DNA of 64,000 nt, taken from assembly GCA_049840835.1 (NCBI GenBank), contig JASGJG010000023.1, positions 62,001 to 126,000 on the forward strand, read 5' to 3'. The position numbers and the translations under genes were made by a program. Under the pieces are notes generated by a model. It was not told where the DNA came from, made no database searches, and saw nothing but the letters and a program-made list of their open reading frames with translations. The DNA comes from JANLTX01 sp049840835. Lineage in GTDB: Bacteria > Armatimonadota > Armatimonadia > Armatimonadales > Armatimonadaceae. Positions 19,316 through 27,401 of the stretch are shown one piece after another (positions within the stretch are counted from its first letter, which is position 1; the number at the start of each line of letters is the position of its first letter).

Positions 19316-19972
19316 CTATTTCCGGAAAATCAGAATGTGCTGCCAGGGGAGAACCTTGATATTCTTCTCTAGTTTCAGGCCCACAATAGCGAGTTCTTTA
19401 CGCACCTGTGCCTCGCTCATTTTGTGCACCTCTTTGATAGGCACTCTGGGGTCTTCTTTGCGATACTCCACTAGTACCAGGCGACCATCTGGCTTCATCG
19501 CTTTCTTCATTGCCAGTGCCATCTCATAAGGCTGGTCTAGCTCATGGTACACATCGACTAAGAGCTGCAGATCACAGGAGCCTTCCGGGAGTTTGGGATC
19601 GGCGACATCGCCCAACACTACGGAAACATTTCTCACACCCTGCGCTCGTGCTTTATTTTGGATTATGGTCAGCATCTCCGGCTGAATATCCACCGCGAAG
19701 ACTTTCCCCTTCGGGCCAACTCGTTTCGCCATAGGGAACGTGAGGTAGCCGCTGCCTGCGCCGATGTCAGCCACGACCATGCCGGGCTTGAGCCCAAGTG
19801 ACTTAATGAGTAGCGAAGGGGCTTCTTCCGCCTCGCGCTCGGGGCGGTCCAACCAGTCCGCGGCTTCGTGGCCCATAACCTGGGCTATCTCGCGGCCCTG
19901 ATAGAACTTGCCCGTGCCATTCGGGTCGTGGGGAGAGCGTAGCTCGTAGCGTCCTTGCTGCAGGCGTTTCAT
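19316..19972 (-). CDS. Class I SAM-dependent methyltransferase
   Basis: 218 aa. Motif I VADIGAGSGYLTFP, motif II FAVDIQPEML, the acidic VVLGDVADPKLP and post-I strand DLQLLVDVYHEL place it in the Methyltransf_11/25 group. The segment before motif I (FYQGREIAQVMGHEAADWLDRPEREAEE) is typical of a secreted or stand-alone subfamily common in environmental bacteria. There is no signal peptide in this copy. The substrate is unknown. It overlaps the HAD gene upstream by 4 bp. Confidence 0.9.
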   Translation of the reverse strand: MKRLQQGRYELRSPHDPNGTGKFYQGREIAQVMGHEAADWLDRPEREAEEAPSLLIKSLGLKPGMVVADIGAGSGYLTFPMAKRVGPKGKVFAVDIQPEMLTIIQNKARAQGVRNVSVVLGDVADPKLPEGSCDLQLLVDVYHELDQPYEMALAMKKAMKPDGRLVLVEYRKEDPRVPIKEVHKMSEAQVRKELAIVGLKLEKNIKVLPWQHILIFRK

Positions 19973-20592
19973 AGGAGCATTTTACCCAGCATCGCCGGGT
20001 TTTCTAACAAATCGTCTGCCAATGGAGCCAGTTCTTCTCGAGAGCTCGGGCCCCAGAGCGCGCCGATAGCGCGCATACCGGCGGCGCGAGCCGCTTTCAT
20101 ATCGTGTGTGGAGTCACCGATGTACCAGCAGTCTGTCGGGGAAAGGCACAGGCGTTCGGCTGCGAAAAGCAGAGGCGCAGGCTCAGGTTTATGGCGCGTG
20201 GTGTCTTCGAACGTAACCAGAGTCGCCAGCCCTTCTATAAGTCCGAAGCGGGTTAGCACGGGCACTGCCGAGTCGGCGCCCTTGCTAGTAACCACACCTA
20301 CAGGGAGTGTTAGAGCTGCCATCATCTCGGAGATGCCAGGATAGATAGTGACCCACTCATCGGCAAGAGCGGCATAGGTCTCCCGGTAAAACGCGACCAT
20401 AGACTCCCAGTGTTCTGGAGATAGCTCCTGATACAGCTCTAAGAGTGAGCGCCCGATAACCGGCACCACATCTTCATAAGTCAGCTCGATACCCAGGAAC
20501 TTACGAACAGTGGCCTGGTAGCAATGTACAATCAGGCCAATAGAATCTGTGAGAGTGCCATCGAGGTCGAAAAGAAGCGCGCGGGGAGTCAC
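19969..20592 (-). CDS. HAD-family phosphatase, phosphoglycolate-phosphatase-like
   Basis: 207 aa from GTG 20592. HAD motif I is LLFDLDGTLTDS at the very N-terminus, motif II VGVVTSKG, motif III Lys near HKPEPAPLL, and motif IV YIGDSTHDMKAA; the cap is the helical Gph type. It would dephosphorylate a small phosphate ester such as 2-phosphoglycolate; pyrophosphatase PpaX is an alternative. The frame is open further upstream to 20766 but that extension is low-complexity and lies over the divergent PEP-CTERM gene, so the GTG just before motif I is preferred. Confidence 0.88.
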   Translation of the reverse strand: MTPRALLFDLDGTLTDSIGLIVHCYQATVRKFLGIELTYEDVVPVIGRSLLELYQELSPEHWESMVAFYRETYAALADEWVTIYPGISEMMAALTLPVGVVTSKGADSAVPVLTRFGLIEGLATLVTFEDTTRHKPEPAPLLFAAERLCLSPTDCWYIGDSTHDMKAARAAGMRAIGALWGPSSREELAPLADDLLENPAMLGKMLL

Positions 20593-20650
20593 GCTGAGTA
20601 TCGTATCACCCTGAATTGACCGGTAGGGAATGCCGATAATTCTACTTAAG

Positions 20651-21170
20651 ATGAAACGTGCGCTGCCTTTACTGATAGCCCTGGCTCTGCCGCTGATGGC
20701 ATTTGCCGATGATCCCGCAAGCCCGGTTGCTCCCCGCGATCCGGGTGAGCCCACATCGCCTGCCAAAACAGGTGAACCTGTAGGTTACACCGTGATTCCA
20801 CTGGAGAAAGTAAAGGTTATCTCGGTTGAGCAAATGGTGAAGAACGGCGGGCTGATTAGTGCCGAAAACTTCCCGGATGCAAACCAGAAGAAAAGCAAAA
20901 AGAAGAAAAAGAAAAAGCGCCCAGCGGTTCCTATGGGAGTTGGTATAGCGGCAGGGGTTTTTGGTATCGCAGCGAGCGGCCAGTCACTCCGGGGGCGGCG
21001 GCAGCACCACACCCACGCTATCTCCCAATCTAGATGCCCGTGCCCCGGAGCTACCGGGCAGCACAGTGACCCGTGCTGAGGTAACTCCGGAACCCGGAAG
21101 TGCGGCGCTCTGCCTGTTGCTCCTGCCGATTGCGGCAGGCTATTTCAGAACACGCTCCAAGAACGCATAG
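20651..21170 (+). pseudogene. PEP-CTERM-anchored secreted protein, frameshifted
   Basis: The first frame (20651-21079) has a signal peptide (MKRALPLLIALALPLMAFA), a Pro-rich stretch and a Lys-rich run (KKSKKKKKKKRP), then runs out of frame after AASGQSLRG. The next frame continues GGGSTTPTLSPN and ends in a PEP-CTERM sorting signal: TPEPGS, a hydrophobic helix (AALCLLLLPIAAGYF) and RTRSK. Removing one G from the run at 20991-20995 joins them into ~172 aa. PEP-CTERM proteins are processed by an exosortase and linked to exopolysaccharide; none is in this window. The 3' end overlaps the convergent peptidase gene by 31 bp. Confidence 0.7.
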
Positions 21171-23161
21171 ATATCCGCCTGCTCTTCGATTGACTTGGAG
21201 ATCGGCTTGCCAGCGCCATGCCCGGCATCGGTCTCCACTCGAATCAGCGTCGGCGGTCCCCCGATTACCTGGCAAGCTTGCAGGCGCGCAGCGAACTTGT
21301 AGCTGTGTGCCGGAACCACCCGGTCATCATGGTCACTGGTGGTGACCAGAGTCGCCGGATACTGCGTGCCATGCTTCAGGTTGTGATACGGCGAGTAGGC
21401 CAGTAGCGCTTTGAACTCACTCTCATTTTTCACGCTGCCATAGTCGCTCTCCCAGGCCCAGCCAATGGTGAATTTGGAGAACCGCAGCATGTCCATCACG
21501 CCTACGGCGGGCAGGCACGCGCCGTAGAGATCCGGTCGCTGGGTCATGCAGGCGCCGACTAACAGGCCACCGTTGCTGCCCCCGGCTATCGCCAGGCGCT
21601 CCGAGCGAGTCCAGTTATTCTCAATCAACCACTCCGCGCAGGAGATGAAGTCATTGAAGACGTTCTGCTTCTGCAGCTTCGTACCCGCCTCGTGCCAGGC
21701 CTCGCCGTACTCGCCGCCGCCCCTTAGACAGGCCACTGCCAGTACACCGCCGCGCTCCAACCAGAGCGCAGACGAGACAGAGAAATAGGGCGTCAGCGAG
21801 ACATTGAACCCGCCATAGCCATAGAGATAGACCCGATTGCTACCATCCTGCGGGGCATCTTTCCGGTGAGTCAGAAATAGCGGGACTCGGGTACCATCTT
21901 TACTGGTAACAAAGACCTGCTCTACGACTAGCTCCGAGAGGTCCAGAGTTAGAGTAGGCTCCCGCCAGAGGCTGACCTGCCCTGTGGGAATATCGTAGCG
22001 CCAGATCTGAGTCGGCGTTGTAAAGCTGGTGAAACTGAAGTAGGTCTCCGTCAGGCGGCGCTTACCGCCGAACCCATAGGCACTGCCGATACCCGGCAGG
22101 GGCACTTCGCTCTGGAATTCGCCGCTCAGAGAAAAGACCTTCTCTAAAGTAGTCGCATCACGCAGGTAGGTGCAGAGAATTCGCTCCCCTACCAGCGAGA
22201 CACCTTCCAGAGTCTCGGTGGCTTCGGGGATCAGGGTTTTCCAGGCCGCCGGGTCCGGATAGTTCGCGTCTACCGAGATAACCCGGCTCTTCGGCGCATT
22301 CTTATCGGTCTGAATATAGAACTGCGTGCCATCGTTGCCGAGTACCGAATAGCTGGCATCGAAGTTCGTCAGGAACGGTTGCACAGGGGTACCCGCAGTC
22401 AGGTTCTTCAGGAAGACCCGATTACGAGGATGGGTGCCGACCCAGGAATGAATCACCAGCCAGGTACCGTCTTCGCTCACACGGCCAGAGAAGCCCCAGT
22501 CTGGCTCATCAGGGCGCTCGTAGATAATCTCATCGGCGCTCTGGTCGGTGCCCAGTTTATGGAAGCAGAGCTTCTGGAACTTATTGACCTGCTGAAAGAC
22601 TTCCCCCTTTACAGGCGGATCGTAGCGGGAGTAGTAGAATCCGCTGGAATCTTTTGCCCAGCTTGCCCCGGAAAACTTGGACCAGTAGAGGATATCTTCC
22701 AGGTCTTCTCCGGTCTCGATATTTTTTACGTGCCAGGTCTGCCAGTCCGACCCAGCAGTGGAGAGCGCATAGGCCAGGTACTTTCCTTCGTCCGAGACCG
22801 CAAGAGAACCCAGGGCGACGGTGCCATCTTTGGACAGGGTATTGGGGTCTAAGAGCACTCGGTCATCGACATAGAGGACCGACTGATTCTGGAGACCATC
22901 GTTCTTGAAATAGAAGAAGTGACCGCCTTCTTGAAAAGGAACCGAGTAGCGCTCGTAGTTCCAGAGTTGGGTCAGGCGATCTTTCAGTTCTTCTCGGGTA
23001 GGGCAGTCGCTCAGGAAGGCCTGGGTAATCGTATTCTGGGCGTCTACCCAGCTTCGGGTTTCCTGGGAGCTGGCATCTTCTAGCCATCGATAGGGGTCAG
23101 GAATAGTAGTACCGTGAAACTCATCGACAATGCTATCCTGCGGGGCGGATGGGTAAACCAT
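21140..23161 (-). CDS. Prolyl oligopeptidase (S9A) family serine peptidase
   Basis: 673 aa, the usual length. An N-terminal beta-propeller begins IPDPYRWLEDASSQET, the hallmark of S9A, and is followed by an alpha/beta-hydrolase domain with the Ser nucleophile in GGSNGGLL, Asp in SDHDDRVVP and His in DAGHGAGK. It should cut short peptides after proline in the cytoplasm; there is no signal peptide. The start has a TATAAT 7 nt before the ATG and no Shine-Dalgarno, so the mRNA may be leaderless. The last 31 bp overlap the 3' end of the PEP-CTERM gene on the other strand. Confidence 0.94.
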   Translation of the reverse strand: MVYPSAPQDSIVDEFHGTTIPDPYRWLEDASSQETRSWVDAQNTITQAFLSDCPTREELKDRLTQLWNYERYSVPFQEGGHFFYFKNDGLQNQSVLYVDDRVLLDPNTLSKDGTVALGSLAVSDEGKYLAYALSTAGSDWQTWHVKNIETGEDLEDILYWSKFSGASWAKDSSGFYYSRYDPPVKGEVFQQVNKFQKLCFHKLGTDQSADEIIYERPDEPDWGFSGRVSEDGTWLVIHSWVGTHPRNRVFLKNLTAGTPVQPFLTNFDASYSVLGNDGTQFYIQTDKNAPKSRVISVDANYPDPAAWKTLIPEATETLEGVSLVGERILCTYLRDATTLEKVFSLSGEFQSEVPLPGIGSAYGFGGKRRLTETYFSFTSFTTPTQIWRYDIPTGQVSLWREPTLTLDLSELVVEQVFVTSKDGTRVPLFLTHRKDAPQDGSNRVYLYGYGGFNVSLTPYFSVSSALWLERGGVLAVACLRGGGEYGEAWHEAGTKLQKQNVFNDFISCAEWLIENNWTRSERLAIAGGSNGGLLVGACMTQRPDLYGACLPAVGVMDMLRFSKFTIGWAWESDYGSVKNESEFKALLAYSPYHNLKHGTQYPATLVTTSDHDDRVVPAHSYKFAARLQACQVIGGPPTLIRVETDAGHGAGKPISKSIEEQADIYAFLERVLK

Positions 23162-23168
23162 AAATACT

Positions 23169-23174
23169 ATTATA
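23169..23174 (-). promoter_or_regulatory. -10 element for a leaderless prolyl oligopeptidase mRNA
   Basis: Perfect TATAAT on the minus strand, 7 nt before ATG 23161. No convincing -35 at 16-18 bp. The spacing puts the transcription start on or next to the start codon. Confidence 0.55.
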
Positions 23175-23202
23175 CGCCCTGGTAAAAGCCCCTAAAGTAG
23201 TT

Positions 23203-23326
23203 CGGGGAGGTTAATCCTCCCCGATAACAAGTTTCCCTTTGCTAAGTCATTGATCCTGCCGGTTCGATGACCGGGTATGCAAGAGCATACATTTAAAAGG
23301 ACGCATACCCAAGCGATTGGGTTCCC
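23203..23326 (-). other. Structured intergenic RNA candidate ending in a GC hairpin
   Basis: Read on the minus strand after the RNase stop codon: a hairpin ACCCAA-UCGC-UUGGGU; a competing 8-bp pairing GGGUAUGC / GCAUACCC that shares its GGGU; a hairpin CCGGU / ACCGG; and finally CGGGGAGG / CCUCCCCG with a 5-nt loop (23203-23223). The first part (GGGGAACCCAA ... UUGGGU) recalls the opening of ydaO/c-di-AMP riboswitches, but I cannot align the rest. The last hairpin has no U tract. It may be a 3' UTR element, an RNA gene or a switch; nothing else is coded here. Confidence 0.4.
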
Positions 23327-25111
23327 CTAAACCGGAAGAAGAGTGACACGTCCACCTGGGCCGATGTCAAAGGCGATACGTTCCACCCGCCGCGCGGCGT
23401 CTCCCCAGGAGGTCATCTGGTCGTTAGTAACCAGAGGGGCGGCATGACCACGAGCGGCAGCGAGCAGAGAAACATCGGCGCTGGTACCCCCAGGTACCTC
23501 CTGCACCATGCCTCGTTCTAGGAGGGCCATATACGCGGCCCGGTTATCCACATGGTAGCGCAAGTTCGCATCGGCAATTAACAGTACCGGGAAGAAGCCA
23601 CGTTTGAGTAATTGATCGCGCAGGGCCAGTAGATTGGCTACCGAGGGCGGTGGTGGGCTGGCTAGATACTCCGCCAGCGGGTCCGGGTTGAAGCGAGCGA
23701 CATTGGAGGCATCGACTATGACTGCGCGTGGCAGGTCATTGGTCAAAGGGGTGATAGCCAGTGGGTGCAGAGAAGCGACAGCCTCTAAGAGCGCATCTGC
23801 CAGTGCTGTATTGGTCTCGCGCAGGGTGGAGATACCATCGCGGGCGCAGGTGATGAAGTTCTCATCACCTCGATCCACGGCCTGCGCTAGAAGCCGCGCG
23901 GTAACGGTTGCTGCTGTCTTGCCTGCTACCGGGAGTGCCACGGTTTCATCGGCACCAACAGTCGGGCTTGCAGCGGCTGCCGAGTTTAGCGAGTCCAGAA
24001 GTGCTGTGTGTTTCTTGCCATCTGTGAGCGCACGCCGTAGCCGGGCGTAACCCGAGGGAGCCGTGACCCGCAGTCGCCCAAAGACTATTTGCACCTCATT
24101 GGTATGACCCAGCTTTTGCGCCAGAGCCAGCAGGCGGGTCAGAAGCGCTGTTTCCGGTGCGCGAAGTACGGCTGATGTTCCCTGGGCAAGCAGCCGCCCG
24201 AAGGCTTCGGCGGCGGGAGCAATCAGCCCGGCATCCAGGCAGGTGCTAATCGAAATACGATCTTGCTCTTCTGCCTCGGTGTGATTACCTTGCCCATACA
24301 GCGCCAATGCTGCGAGACCGTGAGCCAGCCCACGTTCCTGGGCGCTGCCATTTGGCGTGGCCAGTAGCTCGCGGCAAATCTCTGTCACGGCATCGTAGCG
24401 CCCTCGATTCAACAGGCGGCGCATCGCTTCTTCAAACGCCGTTGGAACTGTAGTCGTGGGAGGCATCGGTTCCTGGTGCGAACCTACGCGAGGCTTATCG
24501 GCAGCAGGGCGCTCTACAGGCTTGTCTGTTTTTTCTTGTCGGCGGCTCTCCCGCTCGCGCTGGCGGCGCTCCCGCTCCGCTACTGCTTCGGCATTCTGGC
24601 GGGCTTTTTTTTCTGTCTCCGCTTCGGTGCGAGCACTATCTCGCTCTCGGGTGAGGGTGTTAAGGTGACTCTGTAGCTCCGCTATCTGGCCCTCTTTGGC
24701 CTGAATCGCGCTACGTAGCTCTTTGAGCTTATCTTTGAGCTTGCTATCGTCTTTCTCCTTTGGTTCGGGAGCAGGGGCTGGTTTCTCTTGTTTTTCTATT
24801 TGAGTAAGCGCGATCAACTTAGTTTCGGCATCGGTGGTGGCACTGAGAAGAGCGGCTTCGGTGGCCAGCACACGCCCGAACTCCGGGTGGTGCAGGGCAG
24901 CCTCGACAATGCGCCCAATAACGACCGGGTTCTTGACGACCTCAGGGCCTACACGAAAGCCCTGAAGGATAGCGCGCGAGAGGTTTGTGGCTGCTCGAAC
25001 GTCTTTTAGGAGTCGTGCGGAAGGAATCTGTACCAGGAGTGCGCGCCACCCGGCAGCATCTTCGGGAAGGGCAGGTGTGTCGGTAATTGCCTCGTCGGTC
25101 GGCGCACTCAC
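23327..25111 (-). CDS. Coiled-coil protein with C-terminal Zc3h12a/NYN-type RNase domain
   Basis: 594 aa. The N-terminal ~110 residues are helical (LLKDVRAATNLSRAILQGF, ALHHPEFGRVLATEAALLSA). A long charged coiled coil follows (~115-205, rich in Glu/Arg/Lys), then helical TPR-like repeats (~230-400). The C-terminal ~130 residues read RAVIVDASNVARF, FFPVLLIADANLRYHVD, GTSADVSLLAAARG and APLVTNDQMTSWG: the acidic active-site pattern of the Zc3h12a-like PIN/NYN ribonucleases. A cytoplasmic RNA-cleaving role is inferred. It overlaps rlmN by 4 bp, so it is cotranslated with an rRNA-modifying enzyme. Confidence 0.75.
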   Translation of the reverse strand: MSAPTDEAITDTPALPEDAAGWRALLVQIPSARLLKDVRAATNLSRAILQGFRVGPEVVKNPVVIGRIVEAALHHPEFGRVLATEAALLSATTDAETKLIALTQIEKQEKPAPAPEPKEKDDSKLKDKLKELRSAIQAKEGQIAELQSHLNTLTRERDSARTEAETEKKARQNAEAVAERERRQRERESRRQEKTDKPVERPAADKPRVGSHQEPMPPTTTVPTAFEEAMRRLLNRGRYDAVTEICRELLATPNGSAQERGLAHGLAALALYGQGNHTEAEEQDRISISTCLDAGLIAPAAEAFGRLLAQGTSAVLRAPETALLTRLLALAQKLGHTNEVQIVFGRLRVTAPSGYARLRRALTDGKKHTALLDSLNSAAAASPTVGADETVALPVAGKTAATVTARLLAQAVDRGDENFITCARDGISTLRETNTALADALLEAVASLHPLAITPLTNDLPRAVIVDASNVARFNPDPLAEYLASPPPPSVANLLALRDQLLKRGFFPVLLIADANLRYHVDNRAAYMALLERGMVQEVPGGTSADVSLLAAARGHAAPLVTNDQMTSWGDAARRVERIAFDIGPGGRVTLLPV

Positions 25112-26184
25112 GCGGCATTCTTTTCTGCCGCCATGGGCAGGGGCCGCATGGTTCGTCCCGGTTTCAGAGTGCTCCGCTTGAGCTGCCCGCAGGCCGCCGC
25201 AATCCGATGGCCTTTTTCTGCTCTCTGCGTAACCGTAACGCCGTAGCTGCCTACAATCTCCCGGAATCGCCGCGTGGCCTCTGGAGTGGGGCGCTTGTAA
25301 CGCGCGGCAACATCCGTAGAGTTATAGGGAATCGTGTTCAGGGCACAGAGCGGCTGTTTCTTTAGGAGTTTGCCCAGGGTATGCGCCTGCTCATCGGTAT
25401 CGTTGACCCCGGCCATAAGCACATACTCGAAAGTGATACGGCGTTTGGTCTTATCGGTGTAGCTCTTGCAGGCGTCCATGAGCACGGCCACCGGGTACTT
25501 CTCGTTCAAGGGCACCAGCTCGGAGCGCAGCTCATCGGTAGCGGCATGAAGTGAGACAGCGAGCGTGATAGGAATATCCGCTTCCGCCAGCTTCGCCATC
25601 TGCGGCACTACACCTACTGTCGAAACTGTGAGATTCCGGTAGGAGAGCCCTACCTCATCATGCAGCAGTTCTAAAGACTTCAGCACATTAGGCAGATTGA
25701 GCAGCGGCTCTCCCATGCCCATATAGACCACATGGCTGATACGGTTGTCCGGGTGGAGGTTCTGTAGCAGGAGCACCTGGTCTAAAATCTCCCCAGCGGT
25801 CAGATTGCGGGCCAGACCCTCGGTGCCGGTGGCACAGAAGGAGCAGGCCATAGGGCAGCCTACCTGCGAGGAGATACAGACACTGGTGCGGCCCGAGTAG
25901 GGCAAGAAGACTGCCTCTACTACTTCTTCATCGGGCAGGGTAATCAGATATTTACTGGTGCCATCTGGCGCGCTCTGGGTGGTACGGACAGTGCCAGGAG
26001 CGACAGTATATTCCGCACTCAGCGTCTCACGAAGGCTCTTGGGAAGCTCGGGAGCATCCTCTAAACTGCGAACAAAACGGCGATAGAGGGCCGAGGCAAG
26101 CTGTTTTCCCCGGTAAGAAGGTGCGCCCAGCCCGGAAAGAGCCTGTGTAAGCTCCGCTTCACTCTGGCCGATAAGCGTTGTCAT
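25108..26184 (-). CDS. rlmN: 23S rRNA (adenine2503-C2)-methyltransferase
   Basis: 358 aa from ATG 26184. This radical-SAM enzyme methylates A2503 of 23S rRNA and often A37 of tRNAs. The 4Fe-4S motif is in VGCPMACSFCATG; other signatures are VVYMGMGEPLLN, TVSTVGVVPQM, LAVSLHAA, KRRITFEYVLMAGVND and GVTVTQRAEKGHRIAAACGQL. The catalytic Cys lies in the last of these. An alternative ATG at 26205 would overlap the upstream gene by 14 bp; MTTLIGQSEAEL resembles the usual N-terminus better. It overlaps the RNase gene by 4 bp. Confidence 0.95.
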   Translation of the reverse strand: MTTLIGQSEAELTQALSGLGAPSYRGKQLASALYRRFVRSLEDAPELPKSLRETLSAEYTVAPGTVRTTQSAPDGTSKYLITLPDEEVVEAVFLPYSGRTSVCISSQVGCPMACSFCATGTEGLARNLTAGEILDQVLLLQNLHPDNRISHVVYMGMGEPLLNLPNVLKSLELLHDEVGLSYRNLTVSTVGVVPQMAKLAEADIPITLAVSLHAATDELRSELVPLNEKYPVAVLMDACKSYTDKTKRRITFEYVLMAGVNDTDEQAHTLGKLLKKQPLCALNTIPYNSTDVAARYKRPTPEATRRFREIVGSYGVTVTQRAEKGHRIAAACGQLKRSTLKPGRTMRPLPMAAEKNAA

Positions 26185-26191
26185 GGGGCTT

Positions 26192-27031
26192 TTATGATAC
26201 CGCAAGCGTCAGGGGAGCAAGATTATCCTGCTGATGGGCACGCTTTCCGTCTTTCCAGACCACCAGACCTTTCAAGCCGTCATCGTAGGCATCACCGGGC
26301 ACTTCGGGATCGTCCCAGACGACCGTGATACGACTTTGACCGATAGGCCAGTCGGCAATACAGAACCGTGGCAGATTATTCAGTGCAGGGCGCAGAGTCA
26401 GCTCTCCTGCCGCCGTGAGAGTAGGATTCAGAAGAGTTTCCAGGGTGTCATCGCTCCGACCTGAGGTGTCTTGCTGCAGCCAGCGGGCGTACCAGCCTTC
26501 ATAGAAGGCCTGCATGTGGGCGAGATCTGGGCTGTCCAGCCGTGGAGCATAGGTCTTTAGCCAGCCTTCCAGCGCCTCTACTTGCTTGCGAACCGGGTTG
26601 CGCTCCTCAGACCAACTCTCGGCACTGGAGCGGCTCTCTGCGGCGGCAAAGACAAACTGAATCCTACCGCCGGATTCCACACGCTGGATTAGATCGTCTC
26701 CAGGCGGGGCTATACGCACAGCCAGTGCTGTCTCCCAGCCGAATTTGATCGCTATATCTAAGGCATGTGGCCCGGCGTTGCGTAGGGAAACCACACTGAT
26801 CAGTACATCCTCTATCGTCGTAAAGCGATCTTCGGTGACCTGCAGCTCTCCCTCACCCAATCCGAACAGACTGGTGTGCGATGGTCGCCAGACCCCTTCG
26901 GCGGCGGCAACGGGGATACCCTCCGACTGAATCGAGAGACGAAGGAAGCCTTCCTCGCCCCAGCGCCCGGCGGGCAGGGGTTTACGCAGGAAGTCATCTA
27001 GGCGGAAATCACGGGGCTCAAGGTAGCGCAT
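26192..27031 (-). CDS. Protein of unknown function
   Basis: 279 aa, no signal peptide or membrane segment. The N-terminal half is beta-rich (FLRLSIQSEGIPVA, TTIEDVLISVVSLRNAGPHALDIAIKFGWE) and recalls glycoside-associated beta-sandwich domains; the middle is helical (EALEGWLKTYAPRLDSPDLAHMQAFYEGWYARWLQQ). I recognise no family. It is the first gene of a minus-strand run with rlmN and the NYN RNase (spacing 7 bp). A TATACT lies 10 nt before the ATG. Confidence 0.65.
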   Translation of the reverse strand: MRYLEPRDFRLDDFLRKPLPAGRWGEEGFLRLSIQSEGIPVAAAEGVWRPSHTSLFGLGEGELQVTEDRFTTIEDVLISVVSLRNAGPHALDIAIKFGWETALAVRIAPPGDDLIQRVESGGRIQFVFAAAESRSSAESWSEERNPVRKQVEALEGWLKTYAPRLDSPDLAHMQAFYEGWYARWLQQDTSGRSDDTLETLLNPTLTAAGELTLRPALNNLPRFCIADWPIGQSRITVVWDDPEVPGDAYDDGLKGLVVWKDGKRAHQQDNLAPLTLAVS

Positions 27032-27159
27032 GGGCTAATGAAGTATACCTGTCTTGCCCTCACTGGCGCCCCTGATTCCAGGGGTATTCGCGGGTATTGC
27101 CGAAAAATGAAAAAGACAAAATTTGGTATTTTTATTTTATAAATTTAATAATTTGATGT

Positions 27160-27184
27160 TTTATACCGTTTTTTACGGTATAAA
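27160..27184 (+). promoter_or_regulatory. Perfect inverted repeat upstream of the RHH-like gene
   Basis: 10-bp arms TTTATACCGT and ACGGTATAAA around a TTTTT loop, in a very AT-rich 60-bp region, ending 7 bp before the ribosome site GGAGG (27192-27196) of the next gene. It is either the DNA operator for that ribbon-helix-helix-like protein or a 5'-UTR hairpin. Confidence 0.6.
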
Positions 27185-27200
27185 TTTCTCTGGAGGAACA

Positions 27201-27401
27201 ATGGCAAAAACACCAAAAGCGAAAACCAGCGTGGCCATGAGCGCTCTTGGGGCAAAGCTCTGGGAGGAATTGGCGGAGTACAAGGGGCTAAACAAAATGG
27301 CCTTATTGGAACTACTCTTTCGGGAAGAGGCCAGGCGCTGTGGCTTCGACATAGAAAAGATAAAGCGTCAGCTAGAGGGCGAGGAAGGCGAACCAGAGTG
27401 A
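27201..27401 (+). CDS. Small ribbon-helix-helix-like putative regulator
   Basis: 66 aa (MAKTPKAKTSVAMSALGAK...). A basic N-terminal strand is followed by two helices (KLWEELAEYKGL, NKMALLELLFREEARRCGF) and an acidic tail. This layout matches Arc/CopG-like ribbon-helix-helix proteins, which bind DNA as dimers. The start is fixed by GGAGG 5 nt upstream; an ATG at 27156 is just an in-frame extension across the hairpin. The stop overlaps the GTG of the beta-lactamase-like gene by 4 bp. Autoregulation through the 27160-27184 palindrome is likely but inferred. Confidence 0.7.
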   Translation: MAKTPKAKTSVAMSALGAKLWEELAEYKGLNKMALLELLFREEARRCGFDIEKIKRQLEGEEGEPE

